This document shows, in pieces, positions 44,976 through 54,330 of a stretch of 64,000 bases of DNA. The notes under the pieces were generated by a model. The model had not been told where the DNA came from. It saw only the letters and a list, made by a program, of their open reading frames with translations, and searched no databases. Source of the DNA: Lachnospiraceae bacterium G41 (GTDB taxonomy: Bacteria > Bacillota > Clostridia > Lachnospirales > Lachnospiraceae); NCBI GenBank assembly GCA_900100245.1, contig FNEU01000005.1, positions 121,893-185,892 on the forward strand, read 5' to 3'. The stretch's first letter is position 1, and every line of letters begins with the position of its first letter. The translations under genes and the position numbers were made by a program.

Positions 44976-46245
44976 TCTCAATCTTAAAGTCCTTGCCGTA
45001 CTTTTTTCCATTATTATATGGATAGTTGTCGTAAATATTGACGACCCTATTAAAAGTGTGCAGTTCAACGATATAACTATAGATGTTTTAAACAAGCAGA
45101 TTCTCACGGAGAAAAATCTCGTGGGTGATATTGTTGACGGACAGCAAACAGTTGACGTTACGGTAAGCGGCAGAAGATCTGTCATCGAGGATCTTTCCAA
45201 AGACAATATAAGCGTTACCGTTGACTGCAAGGATTTGGACGAAACCAAAACTCTTGCATTAAAAGTTTCTTCCAATAAATATTCGGGAGACATCGATTCC
45301 ATGAAACCCGAATTCGACAAGGTTGCACTTAATGTCGAGGAATTAAAGAAGATTCAGAAGGCCATCCAGGTTGAGCCTATAGGCTTCCCTGCAGACGGAT
45401 ATATTTTAGGAGACTATACCATCAGCCTTAACCGTGTAAACATCGAAGGACCCAAGTCGGTAATCGACAAGGTTCAGTCGGCAAAGGTTCAGGTGGATGT
45501 TGACGGTGCTTCGGGCAATATCTCCGCATCTGCTCCGATTATCCTTTATGATGCGCTGGGAGAGAGACTGGATACATCCAAGCTTAAGATGAACCTCGAC
45601 AATATCAATGTAAGCCAGGAAGTTCTTTATACAAAGACTGTAGATGTTGTAGCAAATGTTTCCGGAGAACCCGAAGAAGGCTACAAGGCCAACGGCAATG
45701 TTCAGATAGTACCTTCTAAGGTTACAATCGCCGGAATGAAATCAGTGCTCGATAATATCAACCAGGTTACAATCCCCGCATCGGCTGTTAATATCAGCAA
45801 CCAGGATTCTACCTACAAGACTAACGTTAATATCTTTAACTACCTTCCTTCCGGAGTTGAATCCGCAGAAGAATCCTTCAAGGGTGCGGTTAGCGTAACG
45901 GTAGAAATAGAAAAAGAAATAGAGAAAACCTACAATATATATTTTAATAAGATATCATTTGACTCCCTTCCCGACGGGCTGACTGCCGAGATAATCGAAA
46001 ACACCGAGGCTGCACTTGATAACAGAGTGGAAATAGTTGCATACGGACTTGCTGAAGAGTTTGACGATGTGACCGCTTCCGATATCAAGGTTGAAGCCGA
46101 TTTTGATAAATATATGGAAGAAAACAATATCACTCGGATAAATCAGGGTTACATGACGGTTCCTTTAAAGGTTACACTTCCCGAGGGACTTCGAACGAGT
46201 GATAATCTTAAAATACGAATCCGTGTTAAGGCGGACGAAACTTGA
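44953..46245 (+). CDS. cdaR: CdaA regulatory protein CdaR (YbbR domains)
   Basis: Protein of 430 residues with one N-terminal membrane helix (~10-28, LNLKVLAVLFSIIIWIVV) and an extracytoplasmic series of about three to four YbbR repeats. Repeat starts can be seen at VSGRRSVIEDL, VNIEGPKSVIDKV and VTIAGMKSVLDNI. CdaR binds CdaA in the membrane and tunes cyclase activity. The overlap with cdaA ensures coupled translation. The HPr promoter overlaps its stop. Confidence 0.95.
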   Translation: MKQKLTHNLNLKVLAVLFSIIIWIVVVNIDDPIKSVQFNDITIDVLNKQILTEKNLVGDIVDGQQTVDVTVSGRRSVIEDLSKDNISVTVDCKDLDETKTLALKVSSNKYSGDIDSMKPEFDKVALNVEELKKIQKAIQVEPIGFPADGYILGDYTISLNRVNIEGPKSVIDKVQSAKVQVDVDGASGNISASAPIILYDALGERLDTSKLKMNLDNINVSQEVLYTKTVDVVANVSGEPEEGYKANGNVQIVPSKVTIAGMKSVLDNINQVTIPASAVNISNQDSTYKTNVNIFNYLPSGVESAEESFKGAVSVTVEIEKEIEKTYNIYFNKISFDSLPDGLTAEIIENTEAALDNRVEIVAYGLAEEFDDVTASDIKVEADFDKYMEENNITRINQGYMTVPLKVTLPEGLRTSDNLKIRIRVKADET

Positions 46246-46270
46246 GTTTCGAGTGAAAAAGTGGTAAAAT
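46242..46270 (+). promoter_or_regulatory. Promoter of the HPr gene
   Basis: TTGAGT (46242-46247), 17 bp, TGG-TAAAAT (46265-46270). The -35 box covers the cdaR stop region. Confidence 0.65.
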
Positions 46271-46312
46271 ATTTAAAATAATTATTGGGGTAAAAATACG
46301 GGGGGAAAACGT

Positions 46313-46600
46313 ATGCTTACTAAGACTGTGGTTATTAATAACCCTACGGGTCTGCACTTAAGACCTGCAGGTAATTTATGCAAAGAAGCAGTAAAGTACA
46401 AATCAAAGATTACATTTAATTACAGAAACAACAATACCAATGCCAAGAGTGTGCTTTCCGTACTGGCAGCCTGCGTAAAGCAGGGCGAGTCCATCGAACT
46501 GGTGATAGAGGGCGATGACGAAGAGGAAGCAATGGAAAACATGGTAAGGGTAATAGAGGAAGGACTCGGCGAGACCGAGGACATGAAGCCTTTGGCGTAA
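46313..46600 (+). CDS. ptsH: HPr family phosphocarrier protein
   Basis: Small PTS phosphocarrier of 95 residues. GLHLRPAG carries the active-site His15, phosphorylated by enzyme I, and NAKSVLSV carries the regulatory Ser46 region, target of HPr kinase. The presence of His15 argues against Crh. A C-terminal tail of ~8 residues is longer than usual. It follows a GGGGGGAAA-rich leader and forms its own short unit between cdaR and rpmG. Enzyme I is not in the window. Confidence 0.93.
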   Translation: MLTKTVVINNPTGLHLRPAGNLCKEAVKYKSKITFNYRNNNTNAKSVLSVLAACVKQGESIELVIEGDDEEEAMENMVRVIEEGLGETEDMKPLA

Positions 46601-46606
46601 CTATTC

Positions 46607-46688
46607 AAAAAAGACCAAAAAGTTGTTGACGTAGACTAAACGTTATGTTATTCTACATAAGCAAGATTGCTTTTTAGGTCTTTTTTTT
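46607..46688 (+). promoter_or_regulatory. rpmG-secE-nusG promoter enclosed by terminator-like arms
   Basis: TTGACG (46626-46631), 17 bp, TATTCT (46649-46654) form the promoter. It lies in the loop of an inverted repeat: AAAAGACCAAAAAG (46609-46622) pairs with CTTTTTAGGTCTTTT (46670-46684), which ends in a T-run. Transcripts from HPr would form the terminator; transcripts from the inner promoter would not. Confidence 0.6.
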
Positions 46689-46754
46689 ATGCACTCAAAA
46701 ATCAGTCAGATAGCAAAAATAACTGTGAACATACGGTTACGGAGGTAATAAATA

Positions 46755-46904
46755 ATGCGTACAAGAATTACATTGGCATGCACTGAATGCAAGCAGAGAA
46801 ATTACAATACCACAAAGGAAAAAAAGAACCATCCCGACAGAATGGAAACCAAGAAGTACTGCAGATTCTGCAAGAAACATACTTTACATAAGGAAACAAA
46901 GTAA
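46755..46904 (+). CDS. rpmG: 50S ribosomal protein L33
   Basis: Forty-nine residues with four zinc-binding Cys (CTEC...CRFC) and the L33 motif RKYNT-like [23 protein letters not shown] split here as RNYNTTK and ETKKYC. The zinc-binding (C+) form. The start follows GGAGGTAATAAATA. It leads secE and nusG, the standard Firmicutes order. Confidence 0.97.
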   Translation: MRTRITLACTECKQRNYNTTKEKKNHPDRMETKKYCRFCKKHTLHKETK

Positions 46905-46939
46905 TCGGGTATTCGGCTTGATCCGGAAAGGGATAAAAT

Positions 46940-47140
46940 ATGGCAGATACACAGAAGAAGTCCAAGAGAAGTTTTTTCAAGGGCGTTAAATCTGAATTCA
47001 AGAAGATTACATGGCCGACAAAAGATGATGTATTAAAGCAGACTCTTGTTGTTACCGTTATTACGGTTGTTGTAGCCGCTTTGATTGCCGCTATCGATTT
47101 GGGCGTTCAGTACGGAATTAACTTTTTAACAGGTCTGTAG
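46940..47140 (+). CDS. secE: Preprotein translocase subunit SecE
   Basis: Short Gram-positive SecE, 66 residues, with the conserved cytoplasmic motif [13 protein letters not shown] and one transmembrane helix (~33-58). SecE clamps SecY in the translocon. It lies 35 bp after rpmG and 47 bp before nusG. Confidence 0.96.
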   Translation: MADTQKKSKRSFFKGVKSEFKKITWPTKDDVLKQTLVVTVITVVVAALIAAIDLGVQYGINFLTGL

Positions 47141-47187
47141 GATTGACAAACCGGCAGATTTGTTTTGATGCCGGCACGGAGGTTTAA

Positions 47188-47766
47188 ATGGAAGAATTCA
47201 TCGAAGAAGAGTATGACATTGGTCAGAGTGACAATAAATCCGGCAAGGGTATGGGATGGTATGTTGTTCATACTTATTCAGGATATGAGAATAAGGTAAA
47301 GACAAACATTGAAAAAGCTATCGAGAACAGACCCGAGCTTCGCGAGACCATTCTTGAGGTAAAGGTTCCTATGCAGGAAGTTACCGAAGTTAAGAACGGT
47401 GTCAGAAAAACATCTGAAAAGAAGATGTTCCCCGGATATGTACTTATTCATATGGATGCTGACGACAATGCAGCATGGTATGTGGTAAGAAATACAAGAG
47501 GCGTTACAGGATTCGTAGGACCCGGAAGTAAGCCCGTTCCTTTAACAGAGGACGAAATGAAGGCATTAAGCTTCGAAGGACCCGAGAAGATCCGTATCGA
47601 TGTTGCCGAAGGAGATACCGTTGATGTTATCGCGGGTGTCTGGGTCGGAACAGTCGGCGTCGTTAAGAGAGTTGACGCCAACAAACAGGTTGTTACAATT
47701 AACGTCGAATTGTTCGGTCGTGAAACACCTGTTGAAATCAGCTTTGCTGATATTAAGAAAATCTAA
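47188..47766 (+). CDS. nusG: Transcription termination/antitermination protein NusG
   Basis: 192 residues. NGN domain (~22-115: WYVVHTYSGYENKVK, MFPGYVLI, VRNTRGVTGFVG) and C-terminal KOW domain (~140-190: GDTVDVIAGVWVGTVGVV). NusG binds RNA polymerase and the ribosome or Rho. A hairpin CCGGCA/TGCCGG (47151-47174) lies just before its CACGGAGG site. Confidence 0.98.
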   Translation: MEEFIEEEYDIGQSDNKSGKGMGWYVVHTYSGYENKVKTNIEKAIENRPELRETILEVKVPMQEVTEVKNGVRKTSEKKMFPGYVLIHMDADDNAAWYVVRNTRGVTGFVGPGSKPVPLTEDEMKALSFEGPEKIRIDVAEGDTVDVIAGVWVGTVGVVKRVDANKQVVTINVELFGRETPVEISFADIKKI

Positions 47767-47813
47767 GTTGTTTGTTCATAGGATTTCCTATATTTTATAG
47801 ATGTTCTTGAACA

Positions 47814-47846
47814 GTGGGAGCCGAAATTGTTTCGGCGCCGAACCAC
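47814..47846 (+). promoter_or_regulatory. Probable L1-binding hairpin upstream of rplK
   Basis: GTGGGAGCCGAAA-TTG-TTTCGGCGCCGAACCAC folds as an outer GTGG/CCAC stem and an inner CCGAAA/TTTCGG hairpin. A second GTGGGAGC...GACCAC lies before rplA. L1 is known to repress the rplKA operon by binding an mRNA mimic of its 23S rRNA site, which contains a similar GUGGGAG segment. Assignment is by motif. Confidence 0.5.
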
Positions 47847-47868
47847 ATTTTATTAGGAGGTAGCCAAA

Positions 47869-48294
47869 ATGGCAAAGAAAGTTTCAGGTTATATCAAGTT
47901 ACAGATTCCTGCCGGCAAAGCAACACCGGCACCCCCTGTTGGTCCCGCATTAGGCCAGCATGGTGTTAACATCGTTGAATTCACAAAGCAGTTCAACGCA
48001 AGAACAGCAGATAAGGGTGACGTAATCATTCCTGTTGTTATCACAGTTTACGCAGACAAGAGTTTCAGTTTTATTACAAAGACTCCTCCCGCTGCAGTAC
48101 TTTTAAAGAAGGCTTGTAATTTAAAGAGCGCTTCCGCCAGACCTAACAAGGATAAGGTTGCTACAATTTCAAAGGCTAAGATCAGAGAAATCGCAGAGAC
48201 CAAGATGGAAGACTTAAATGCAGCAAGCATTGAAGCAGCAATGAGCATGATCGCAGGTACAGCCCGTTCAATGGGTATCGTAGTAGAAGATTAA
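47869..48294 (+). CDS. rplK: 50S ribosomal protein L11
   Basis: 141 residues; begins with [16 protein letters not shown] and contains [11 protein letters not shown] and the C-terminal rRNA-binding domain ending [10 protein letters not shown]. Part of the GTPase-associated centre of the large subunit, needed for EF-G and EF-Tu function. A TTAGGAGGTAGCC site precedes the ATG. Co-transcribed with rplA. Confidence 0.99.
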   Translation: MAKKVSGYIKLQIPAGKATPAPPVGPALGQHGVNIVEFTKQFNARTADKGDVIIPVVITVYADKSFSFITKTPPAAVLLKKACNLKSASARPNKDKVATISKAKIREIAETKMEDLNAASIEAAMSMIAGTARSMGIVVED

Positions 48295-48303
48295 TCGGAG
48301 TAA

Positions 48304-48329
48304 GTGGGAGCATTAATTGCATTGACCAC
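48304..48329 (+). promoter_or_regulatory. Probable L1-binding hairpin upstream of rplA
   Basis: GTGGGAGCATTAATTGCATTGACCAC pairs GTGG with CCAC and GCA with TGC, keeping the GTGGGAGC and GACCAC strands of the element at 47814 while changing the tip. It ends directly before AAGGAGG of rplA, so bound L1 could block initiation. Confidence 0.5.
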
Positions 48330-48344
48330 AAGGAGGTAATTTAA

Positions 48345-49037
48345 ATGAAACACGGAAAAAAATACAATGAAGCTGCAAAGCAGGTAGACAGAGCAACTCT
48401 CTACGATCCCGCTGATGCAGTTGCACTCGTAAAGAAAACAGCAACAGCTAAGTTTGACGAAACAGTTGAACTTCATATCAGAACAGGTTGTGACGGACGT
48501 CATGCAGAAGAGCAGATTCGTGGCGCTGTAGTTCTTCCTCACGGAACAGGTAAGACAGTCAGAGTACTTGTTTTCGCTAAGGGCGACAAGGTAAACGAAG
48601 CTGAAGCAGCAGGCGCAGATTTCGTAGGCGGCGATGAACTCATTCCTAAGATTCAGAATGAAGGCTGGCTTGATTTCGATGTTGTAGTTGCAACTCCCGA
48701 CATGATGGGTGTTGTTGGTCGTCTCGGTAAGGTACTCGGACCTAAAGGTCTCATGCCCAACCCTAAGGCCGGCACAGTTACAATGGATGTAACAAAGGCA
48801 ATCAACGATATCAAAGCAGGTAAGATCGAGTACAGACTCGACAAGTCCAACATTGTTCACTGCCCTATCGGAAAGGTATCATTCAGCGAGGAACAGCTCG
48901 TTGATAACCTTAAGGCTATCATGGATGCTATCGTTAAGGCTAAACCCGCTTCACTTAAGGGTACATACTTAAAGAGCATTACAATTTCTTCAACCATGGG
49001 CCCCGGTGTCAAGGTTAACACAATTAAGTATCTGTAA
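48345..49037 (+). CDS. rplA: 50S ribosomal protein L1
   Basis: 230 residues, full length. The conserved [21 protein letters not shown] is visible in part as [11 protein letters not shown] (~125) and the C-terminal [12 protein letters not shown]1 forms the mobile L1 stalk at the E site and is usually the translational repressor of this operon. Confidence 0.99.
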   Translation: MKHGKKYNEAAKQVDRATLYDPADAVALVKKTATAKFDETVELHIRTGCDGRHAEEQIRGAVVLPHGTGKTVRVLVFAKGDKVNEAEAAGADFVGGDELIPKIQNEGWLDFDVVVATPDMMGVVGRLGKVLGPKGLMPNPKAGTVTMDVTKAINDIKAGKIEYRLDKSNIVHCPIGKVSFSEEQLVDNLKAIMDAIVKAKPASLKGTYLKSITISSTMGPGVKVNTIKYL

Positions 49038-49046
49038 GATAAAATC

Positions 49047-49073
49047 GAGCGCTTCGAAAGAAGCGCTCTTTTT
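49047..49073 (+). terminator. Terminator after rplA
   Basis: GAGCGCTTC and GAAGCGCTC pair perfectly around GAAA, followed by TTTTT. Confidence 0.95.
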
Positions 49074-49085
49074 ACAAATTTATCC

Positions 49086-49114
49086 TTGACATTTAATATT
49101 CATAATGTTAAATT
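49086..49114 (+). promoter_or_regulatory. Promoter of rplJ-rplL
   Basis: TTGACA (49086-49091), 17 bp, TAAATT (49109-49114). Confidence 0.8.
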
Positions 49115-49240
49115 AGAAAAGGTCGTCAGACCATGCCGAAGACAGTAGGTGTCGAAAGACGTAAGTGTAATCGCCTACCGAGGAGAAAAGTTTTGGATTA
49201 AATTTTGCTCTCTCGCTTTGTCGGCGGGAGATTTTTTATT
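49115..49240 (+). ncRNA. Ribosomal protein L10 leader with attenuator
   Basis: The leader contains the L10-leader pattern GAAGACAGTAGGTG...TCGCCTACCGAGG (about 49137-49183), in which GTAGG pairs with CCTAC, and ends in a terminator hairpin TCTCTCGC/GCGGGAGA (49209-49231) with TTTTTT. In Firmicutes L10(L12)4 binds this leader and promotes premature termination, matching L10/L12 supply to ribosome assembly. Confidence 0.88.
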
Positions 49241-49287
49241 CAATAAACTCTTTCGGCAATTAAAATAAAGAAGGAGGAAAAAAGAAA

Positions 49288-49779
49288 ATGGCAAAGATTG
49301 AATTAAAGAAACCCATTATCGAAGAAATTCAATCAAGCATCAAAGATGCAAAGTCAGTTGTTGTAGTTGACTACCGCGGACTTACCGTTGAGCAGGATAC
49401 AAGACTTCGTAAGACTCTTCGTGAGAACAACATTACTTACAAAGTATACAAGAACACAATGATCAACTTTGCAATTCAGGGAACAGAGTTCGAAGGCCTT
49501 GCTCCTTATCTTGAAGGACCTACAGCTATCGCAATCTCTACTGAAGATGCTACAGCACCTGCAAGAGCTATTTGCAAATTCGCAAAAGAGGCTCCCAAGC
49601 TTGAAGTTAAAGCAGGTATCGTAGAAGGAACAGCTTATGATGCAGCTGGTATTACACAGATTGCAAGCGTACCTTCAAAGGAAGAACTTCTCGCAAAGCT
49701 GCTCGGCAGCATGAAGTCACCCATTTCAAATCTTGCTCGCGTACTCAATCAGATCGCAGAGCAGCAGCAGGGTGCATAA
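49288..49779 (+). CDS. rplJ: 50S ribosomal protein L10
   Basis: 163 residues. N-terminal rRNA-binding domain with VVVDYRGLTVEQDTRLRK and YKVYKNTMINFAI; C-terminal helix that binds L7/L12 dimers. It is the base of the ribosomal stalk and the likely repressor through the leader at 49115-49240. The AAGGAGGAAAAAAG site is strong. Confidence 0.98.
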   Translation: MAKIELKKPIIEEIQSSIKDAKSVVVVDYRGLTVEQDTRLRKTLRENNITYKVYKNTMINFAIQGTEFEGLAPYLEGPTAIAISTEDATAPARAICKFAKEAPKLEVKAGIVEGTAYDAAGITQIASVPSKEELLAKLLGSMKSPISNLARVLNQIAEQQQGA

Positions 49780-49825
49780 TTAACTGTAAATTAGTATTTA
49801 TTTATCAATATGGAGGAAAATTAAA

Positions 49826-50206
49826 ATGGCTAAATTAACAACAGAAGAATTTATCGCTGCTATTAAAGAGCTCAGCGTACTTGAATTAAACGATCTTGTA
49901 AAGGCATGTGAGGAAGAATTCGGCGTATCTGCAGCAGCAGGCGTTGTAGTTGCAGCAGCAGGTGCTGGTGATGCAGGCGCAGCAGCAGAAGAGAAGACAG
50001 AGTTCGATGTAGAACTTACAGAAGTAGGACCTAACAAGGTTAAGGTTATCAAAGTAGTTCGTGAAGCTACAGGCTTAGGTCTTAAGGAAGCTAAGGATCT
50101 CGTAGATGCAGCTCCTAAGATGGTTAAGGAAGGCGCTTCTAAGGAAGAAGCTGACGACATCAAGGCTAAACTTGAAGCTGAAGGCGCTAAGGTTACTTTA
50201 AAGTAA
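49826..50206 (+). CDS. rplL: 50S ribosomal protein L7/L12
   Basis: 126 residues. N-terminal dimerisation domain ([21 protein letters not shown]), an Ala/Gly hinge (~40-58) and the C-terminal factor-binding domain with [21 protein letters not shown]. The multi-copy stalk protein recruits translation GTPases. It lies 46 bp after rplJ and ends at a terminator. Confidence 0.99.
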   Translation: MAKLTTEEFIAAIKELSVLELNDLVKACEEEFGVSAAAGVVVAAAGAGDAGAAAEEKTEFDVELTEVGPNKVKVIKVVREATGLGLKEAKDLVDAAPKMVKEGASKEEADDIKAKLEAEGAKVTLK

Positions 50207-50231
50207 TTTTAACTTAGAAAAAAATATTCAA

Positions 50232-50270
50232 AACAACCGGAAAAAGTATTTGACTTCCGGTTGTTTTTTT
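50232..50270 (+). terminator. Terminator after rplL
   Basis: AACAACCGGAA (50232-50242) and TTCCGGTTGTT (50255-50265) are perfect arms, followed by a T-run. The 3' arm also carries the -35 box and spacer of the rpoB promoter. Confidence 0.93.
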
Positions 50271-50278
50271 GATATGAT
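50250..50278 (+). promoter_or_regulatory. rpoBC promoter nested in the rplL terminator
   Basis: TTGACT (50250-50255), 17 bp, TATGAT (50273-50278). The leader to rpoB is about 110 nt and contains a TTTGAC/GTCAAA inverted repeat (50311-50316, 50338-50343). Confidence 0.7.
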
Positions 50279-50395
50279 GGAAAATGCGCTAATGTGGGAG
50301 ATGTGGCCCATTTGACTTTTTATTGCCTAAAAAAAGGGTCAAAAAAAGCCCGATTTTCTCCAAAAAATTAGTGATTATATAAAGATTGGAGCAGA

Positions 50396-53300
50396 ATGTC
50401 AATGGAAAAGAAAAGAATTCGTCCGGTGTACAACGGTAACAGCTTACGAATCAGCTATTCAAGACAGGAAGAAGTGCTCGAAATTCCCGACCTGATTGAA
50501 GTGCAGAAAAAATCGTACGAATGGTTTCTCAAAGAAGGTCTGAAGGAAGCTTTCGCCGATATTTGTCCCATCACCAACTTCGGTGGCGACATGCGTCTTG
50601 ATTTTGTTGATTTTACTCTTGCCGAGGATGAGGCTAAGCACACAATCGAAGAGTGCAAGGAAAGAGACCTTACCTATGAAGCACCTTTGAGAGTAAAGGC
50701 ACGTTTGTATGTACCGGAGAAAGACAAGAACGGCAACAAGACAGGTCAGTTTGAGATTAAGGAATCCGACATTTTTATGGGTAACTTCCCTCTTATGACA
50801 GAAACCGGTACCTTCGTAATCAACGGTGCCGAGCGTGTAATCGTCTCACAGCTTGTTCGTTCCCCGGGCATTTACTATGATTATACACATGATAAATTAG
50901 GAAAGAAGCTCTTCGCATCCACAGTTATCCCTAACCGTGGTGCATGGCTTGAATATGAAACAGACTCTAATGATATCGCCAGCGTGCATGTTGACAGAAA
51001 CAAAAAGATGCCCATGACCGCTTTTATTCGTGCGCTCGGAATCAGCAGCGACGAAGATATCATCAGCGTTTTCGGTGACGATCCCAAGATCATTGCCACA
51101 ATTGCCAAGGACCCTTCCAAGAACTATCAGGAAGGCCTCAGAGAACTCTATGCAAGACTTCGCCCCGGCGAGCCTTTCAGCGTAGAAAACGCAGAGAACT
51201 TCATGAACTCCATGTTCTTTGATCCCAGACGTTACGACCTCGCAAAGGTTGGACGTTATACATATAATAAGAAACTCAATTTCAACAAGAGAATCGTTGG
51301 CCATGTTTTAGCCGAAGATGTTGTAAGTGAGTTTACAGGTGACGTACTTGCAAAAGCAGGCGATGTTGTAGATAAGGAAACTGCTACAAAGATCCAGAAC
51401 GCTGCTGTTCCTTCCGTTCTTATTCAGACAGAAGAAAGAAACGTAAAAGTACTCTCCAATATGATGGTTGATATTTCCGAGTGGGTTGACTGCGACAAGG
51501 AAGAGCTTGGTATTACCGAACTCGTTTACTTCCCCGTACTTCAGACAATCCTCGGCGAATATGCAGAAAGACCTGAAGAACTCGGCGATGCTATTAAGAA
51601 CAATATCGCTGATCTTATTCCCAAGCACATTACCAAGGAAGATATCCTTGCTAGTATTAACTACTGCTTACATCTTGAGTACGGTATCGGCAATAAGGAC
51701 GATATCGACCACTTAGGCAACAGACGTATCCGTGCTGTCGGAGAACTTCTCCAGAACCAGTACAGAATCGGTCTTTCAAGAATGGAAAGAGTTGTTCGTG
51801 AAAGAATGACCACTCATGATGCAGACGATGTATCAGCTTCCAGTCTTGTTAACATCAAGCCCGTACAGGCAGCCATGAAGGAATTCGTTGGTTCATCACA
51901 GCTTTCACAGTTCATGGACCAGAACAACCCTCTTGGTGAACTTACTCATAAAAGACGTCTTTCAGCATTAGGACCCGGCGGTCTTTCAAGAGATCGTGCC
52001 GGATTCGAAGTTCGAGACGTTCACTATACACATTACGGAAGAATGTGTCCTATCGAGACACCCGAAGGTCCTAACATCGGTCTTATCAACTCACTTGCTT
52101 CCTATGCAAGAATTAATGAGTACGGATTTATCGAGGCTCCTTACAGAAAGATTGACAAATCCGATCCCGAGAATCCTCGTGTAACCGATGAAGTTGTTTA
52201 CATGGCAGCTGACGAAGAAGATAACTATCATGTAGCACAGGCTAACGAAAAGCTCGATGAGGAAGGCCATTTCGTAAGAAAGATGGTTACCGGTCGTTTC
52301 AAAGAAGAAACACATGAATATCCCAAGGCTATGTTCGATTACATGGACGTATCTCCTAAGATGGTATTCTCGGTAGCTACAGCGCTCATTCCTTTCCTTG
52401 AGAACGACGATGCTAACCGTGCCCTCATGGGTTCGAACATGCAGCGTCAGGCAGTTCCCCTTCTCTTTACTGAGGCACCCGTTGTAGGTACAGGTATGGA
52501 AGCCAAGGCTGCTGTTGACTCAGGCGTATGTAAGGTAGCTAAGAAAGCCGGTACAATCGATTATGTTGCATCTGATTTAATCAAGATGACATATGATGAC
52601 GGCACAAAAGAAGATATTAAGCTTTCCAAGTTCGCAAGAAGTAACCAGAGCAACTGTTACAACCAGAAGCCCATCGTATTCCAGGGCGACCATGTTGAAG
52701 CAGGTCAGGTTATCGCAGACGGTCCTTCAACCGCTAACGGCGAATTAGGTTTAGGTAAGAACCCTCTCATCGGTTTCATGACCTGGGAAGGTTACAACTA
52801 CGAGGATGCTGTTCTTTTATCAGAAAGACTCGTAAAAGAAGACGTATACACATCTGTACATATCGAAGAATATGAAACAGAAGCAAGAGATACAAAGCTC
52901 GGACCCGAAGAAATCACCAGAGATCTTCCCGGTGTCGGCGAAGATGCACGTAAAGACCTCGACGAAAACGGTATCATCCGCATCGGTGCAGAGGTTCGTG
53001 CGGGCGATATCCTTGTAGGTAAAGTTACTCCTAAAGGAGAAACAGAATTAACACCCGAAGAAAGACTCTTAAGAGCAATCTTCGGCGAGAAGGCAAGAGA
53101 AGTAAGAGACACATCTCTTAAGGTACCTCACGGCGAATACGGTGTAGTAGTTGATGCCAAGGTATTCTCACGTGCTCAGGGCGATTCCGAACTTTCACCC
53201 GGAGTTAATCAGAAGGTCAGAATTTACATCGCACAGAAGAGGAAGATTTCTGTAGGTGATAAGATGGCCGGACGTCACGGTAATAAGGGTGTTGTTTCAA

Positions 53301-54289
53301 GAGTTCTTCCTGTAGAAGATATGCCTTATCTTCCTAACGGACGTCCTCTTGATATCGTGCTTAACCCTCTTGGCGTTCCTTCCCGTATGAATATCGGTCA
53401 GGTACTTGAAATCCACCTTTCACTTGCTGCAAAGGCTCTCGGATTTAACATTGCAACCCCCGTATTCGACGGCGCAAACGAAAATGACATCATGGATACG
53501 CTTGACATGGCTAACGACTATGTAAACGGTTCATGGGAAGATTTTGAAAAGAAATATAAAGACGTTCTTCTTCCTGAAATTCTCGAGTATCTCTATGAAA
53601 ACAGAGACCACAGAGAACTCTGGAAAGGCGTTCCTATTTCAAGAGACGGTAAAGTAAGACTTCGTGACGGACGTACCGGCGAATACTTCGACGGACCCGT
53701 TACCATCGGACACATGCATTATCTTAAACTTCATCACCTTGTTGATGATAAGATCCATGCACGTTCGACCGGACCGTACTCACTCGTAACTCAGCAGCCT
53801 CTCGGCGGTAAAGCTCAGTTCGGTGGACAGCGTTTCGGTGAAATGGAAGTTTGGGCACTTGAAGCATACGGTGCATCCTATACACTTCAGGAAATCCTTA
53901 CAGTTAAGTCCGATGACGTTGTAGGTCGTGTAAAGACATACGAGGCAATTATCAAGGGCGAGAACATTCCTACACCCGGTATACCCGAATCATTCAAGGT
54001 ATTACTTAAGGAACTTCAGTCACTTTGTCTTGATGTTAAGGTTCTCGACGAAGACGGCAACGAAGTAGTGCTTCTTGAAAATACTGAAGTTAGTACAAAT
54101 ACATACCGTGCGGAAATGGGCGACGATTCGGACACCGCAGATTATGAAGGCATGAAACTGACCGAGATGGGCTTCACGGAGCACACAATCGGTGAGGAAG
54201 ACAACGATGACAGATTCGAAGACGATTACTCAGAAGAGTACGTTTACGAAGATGAATCGGTAAATGATTTTGCAGGTGAAGACGAATAG
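50396..54289 (+). CDS. rpoB: DNA-directed RNA polymerase subunit beta
   Basis: 1297 residues, typical Firmicutes length. The rifampicin-binding region (~505-545) reads [20 protein letters not shown] and [19 protein letters not shown]: the Asp, His and Ser that most often mutate to resistance are wild type. C-terminal motifs [23 protein letters not shown] and [14 protein letters not shown] are present. The tail is acidic ([13 protein letters not shown]). The start could be ATG 50396 or ATG 50402; both follow GGAG at 50388. Forms the catalytic core with rpoC, which follows after 41 bp. Confidence 0.99.
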   Translation: MSMEKKRIRPVYNGNSLRISYSRQEEVLEIPDLIEVQKKSYEWFLKEGLKEAFADICPITNFGGDMRLDFVDFTLAEDEAKHTIEECKERDLTYEAPLRVKARLYVPEKDKNGNKTGQFEIKESDIFMGNFPLMTETGTFVINGAERVIVSQLVRSPGIYYDYTHDKLGKKLFASTVIPNRGAWLEYETDSNDIASVHVDRNKKMPMTAFIRALGISSDEDIISVFGDDPKIIATIAKDPSKNYQEGLRELYARLRPGEPFSVENAENFMNSMFFDPRRYDLAKVGRYTYNKKLNFNKRIVGHVLAEDVVSEFTGDVLAKAGDVVDKETATKIQNAAVPSVLIQTEERNVKVLSNMMVDISEWVDCDKEELGITELVYFPVLQTILGEYAERPEELGDAIKNNIADLIPKHITKEDILASINYCLHLEYGIGNKDDIDHLGNRRIRAVGELLQNQYRIGLSRMERVVRERMTTHDADDVSASSLVNIKPVQAAMKEFVGSSQLSQFMDQNNPLGELTHKRRLSALGPGGLSRDRAGFEVRDVHYTHYGRMCPIETPEGPNIGLINSLASYARINEYGFIEAPYRKIDKSDPENPRVTDEVVYMAADEEDNYHVAQANEKLDEEGHFVRKMVTGRFKEETHEYPKAMFDYMDVSPKMVFSVATALIPFLENDDANRALMGSNMQRQAVPLLFTEAPVVGTGMEAKAAVDSGVCKVAKKAGTIDYVASDLIKMTYDDGTKEDIKLSKFARSNQSNCYNQKPIVFQGDHVEAGQVIADGPSTANGELGLGKNPLIGFMTWEGYNYEDAVLLSERLVKEDVYTSVHIEEYETEARDTKLGPEEITRDLPGVGEDARKDLDENGIIRIGAEVRAGDILVGKVTPKGETELTPEERLLRAIFGEKAREVRDTSLKVPHGEYGVVVDAKVFSRAQGDSELSPGVNQKVRIYIAQKRKISVGDKMAGRHGNKGVVSRVLPVEDMPYLPNGRPLDIVLNPLGVPSRMNIGQVLEIHLSLAAKALGFNIATPVFDGANENDIMDTLDMANDYVNGSWEDFEKKYKDVLLPEILEYLYENRDHRELWKGVPISRDGKVRLRDGRTGEYFDGPVTIGHMHYLKLHHLVDDKIHARSTGPYSLVTQQPLGGKAQFGGQRFGEMEVWALEAYGASYTLQEILTVKSDDVVGRVKTYEAIIKGENIPTPGIPESFKVLLKELQSLCLDVKVLDEDGNEVVLLENTEVSTNTYRAEMGDDSDTADYEGMKLTEMGFTEHTIGEEDNDDRFEDDYSEEYVYEDESVNDFAGEDE

Positions 54290-54330
54290 TTGAACATTTA
54301 ACACATTATTTTAAAAAGGAGAGCCAGGAA

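Noticed and set aside
46661..46676. Small hairpin AAGCAAGATTGCTT before rpmG
   Set aside because: The loop would be only two bases; the larger arms at 46609-46684 explain the T-run better.
50294..50345. Third L1-like GTGGGAG motif in the rpoB leader
   Set aside because: The complementary GACCAC strand is missing; only TTTGAC follows, so the match is probably chance.
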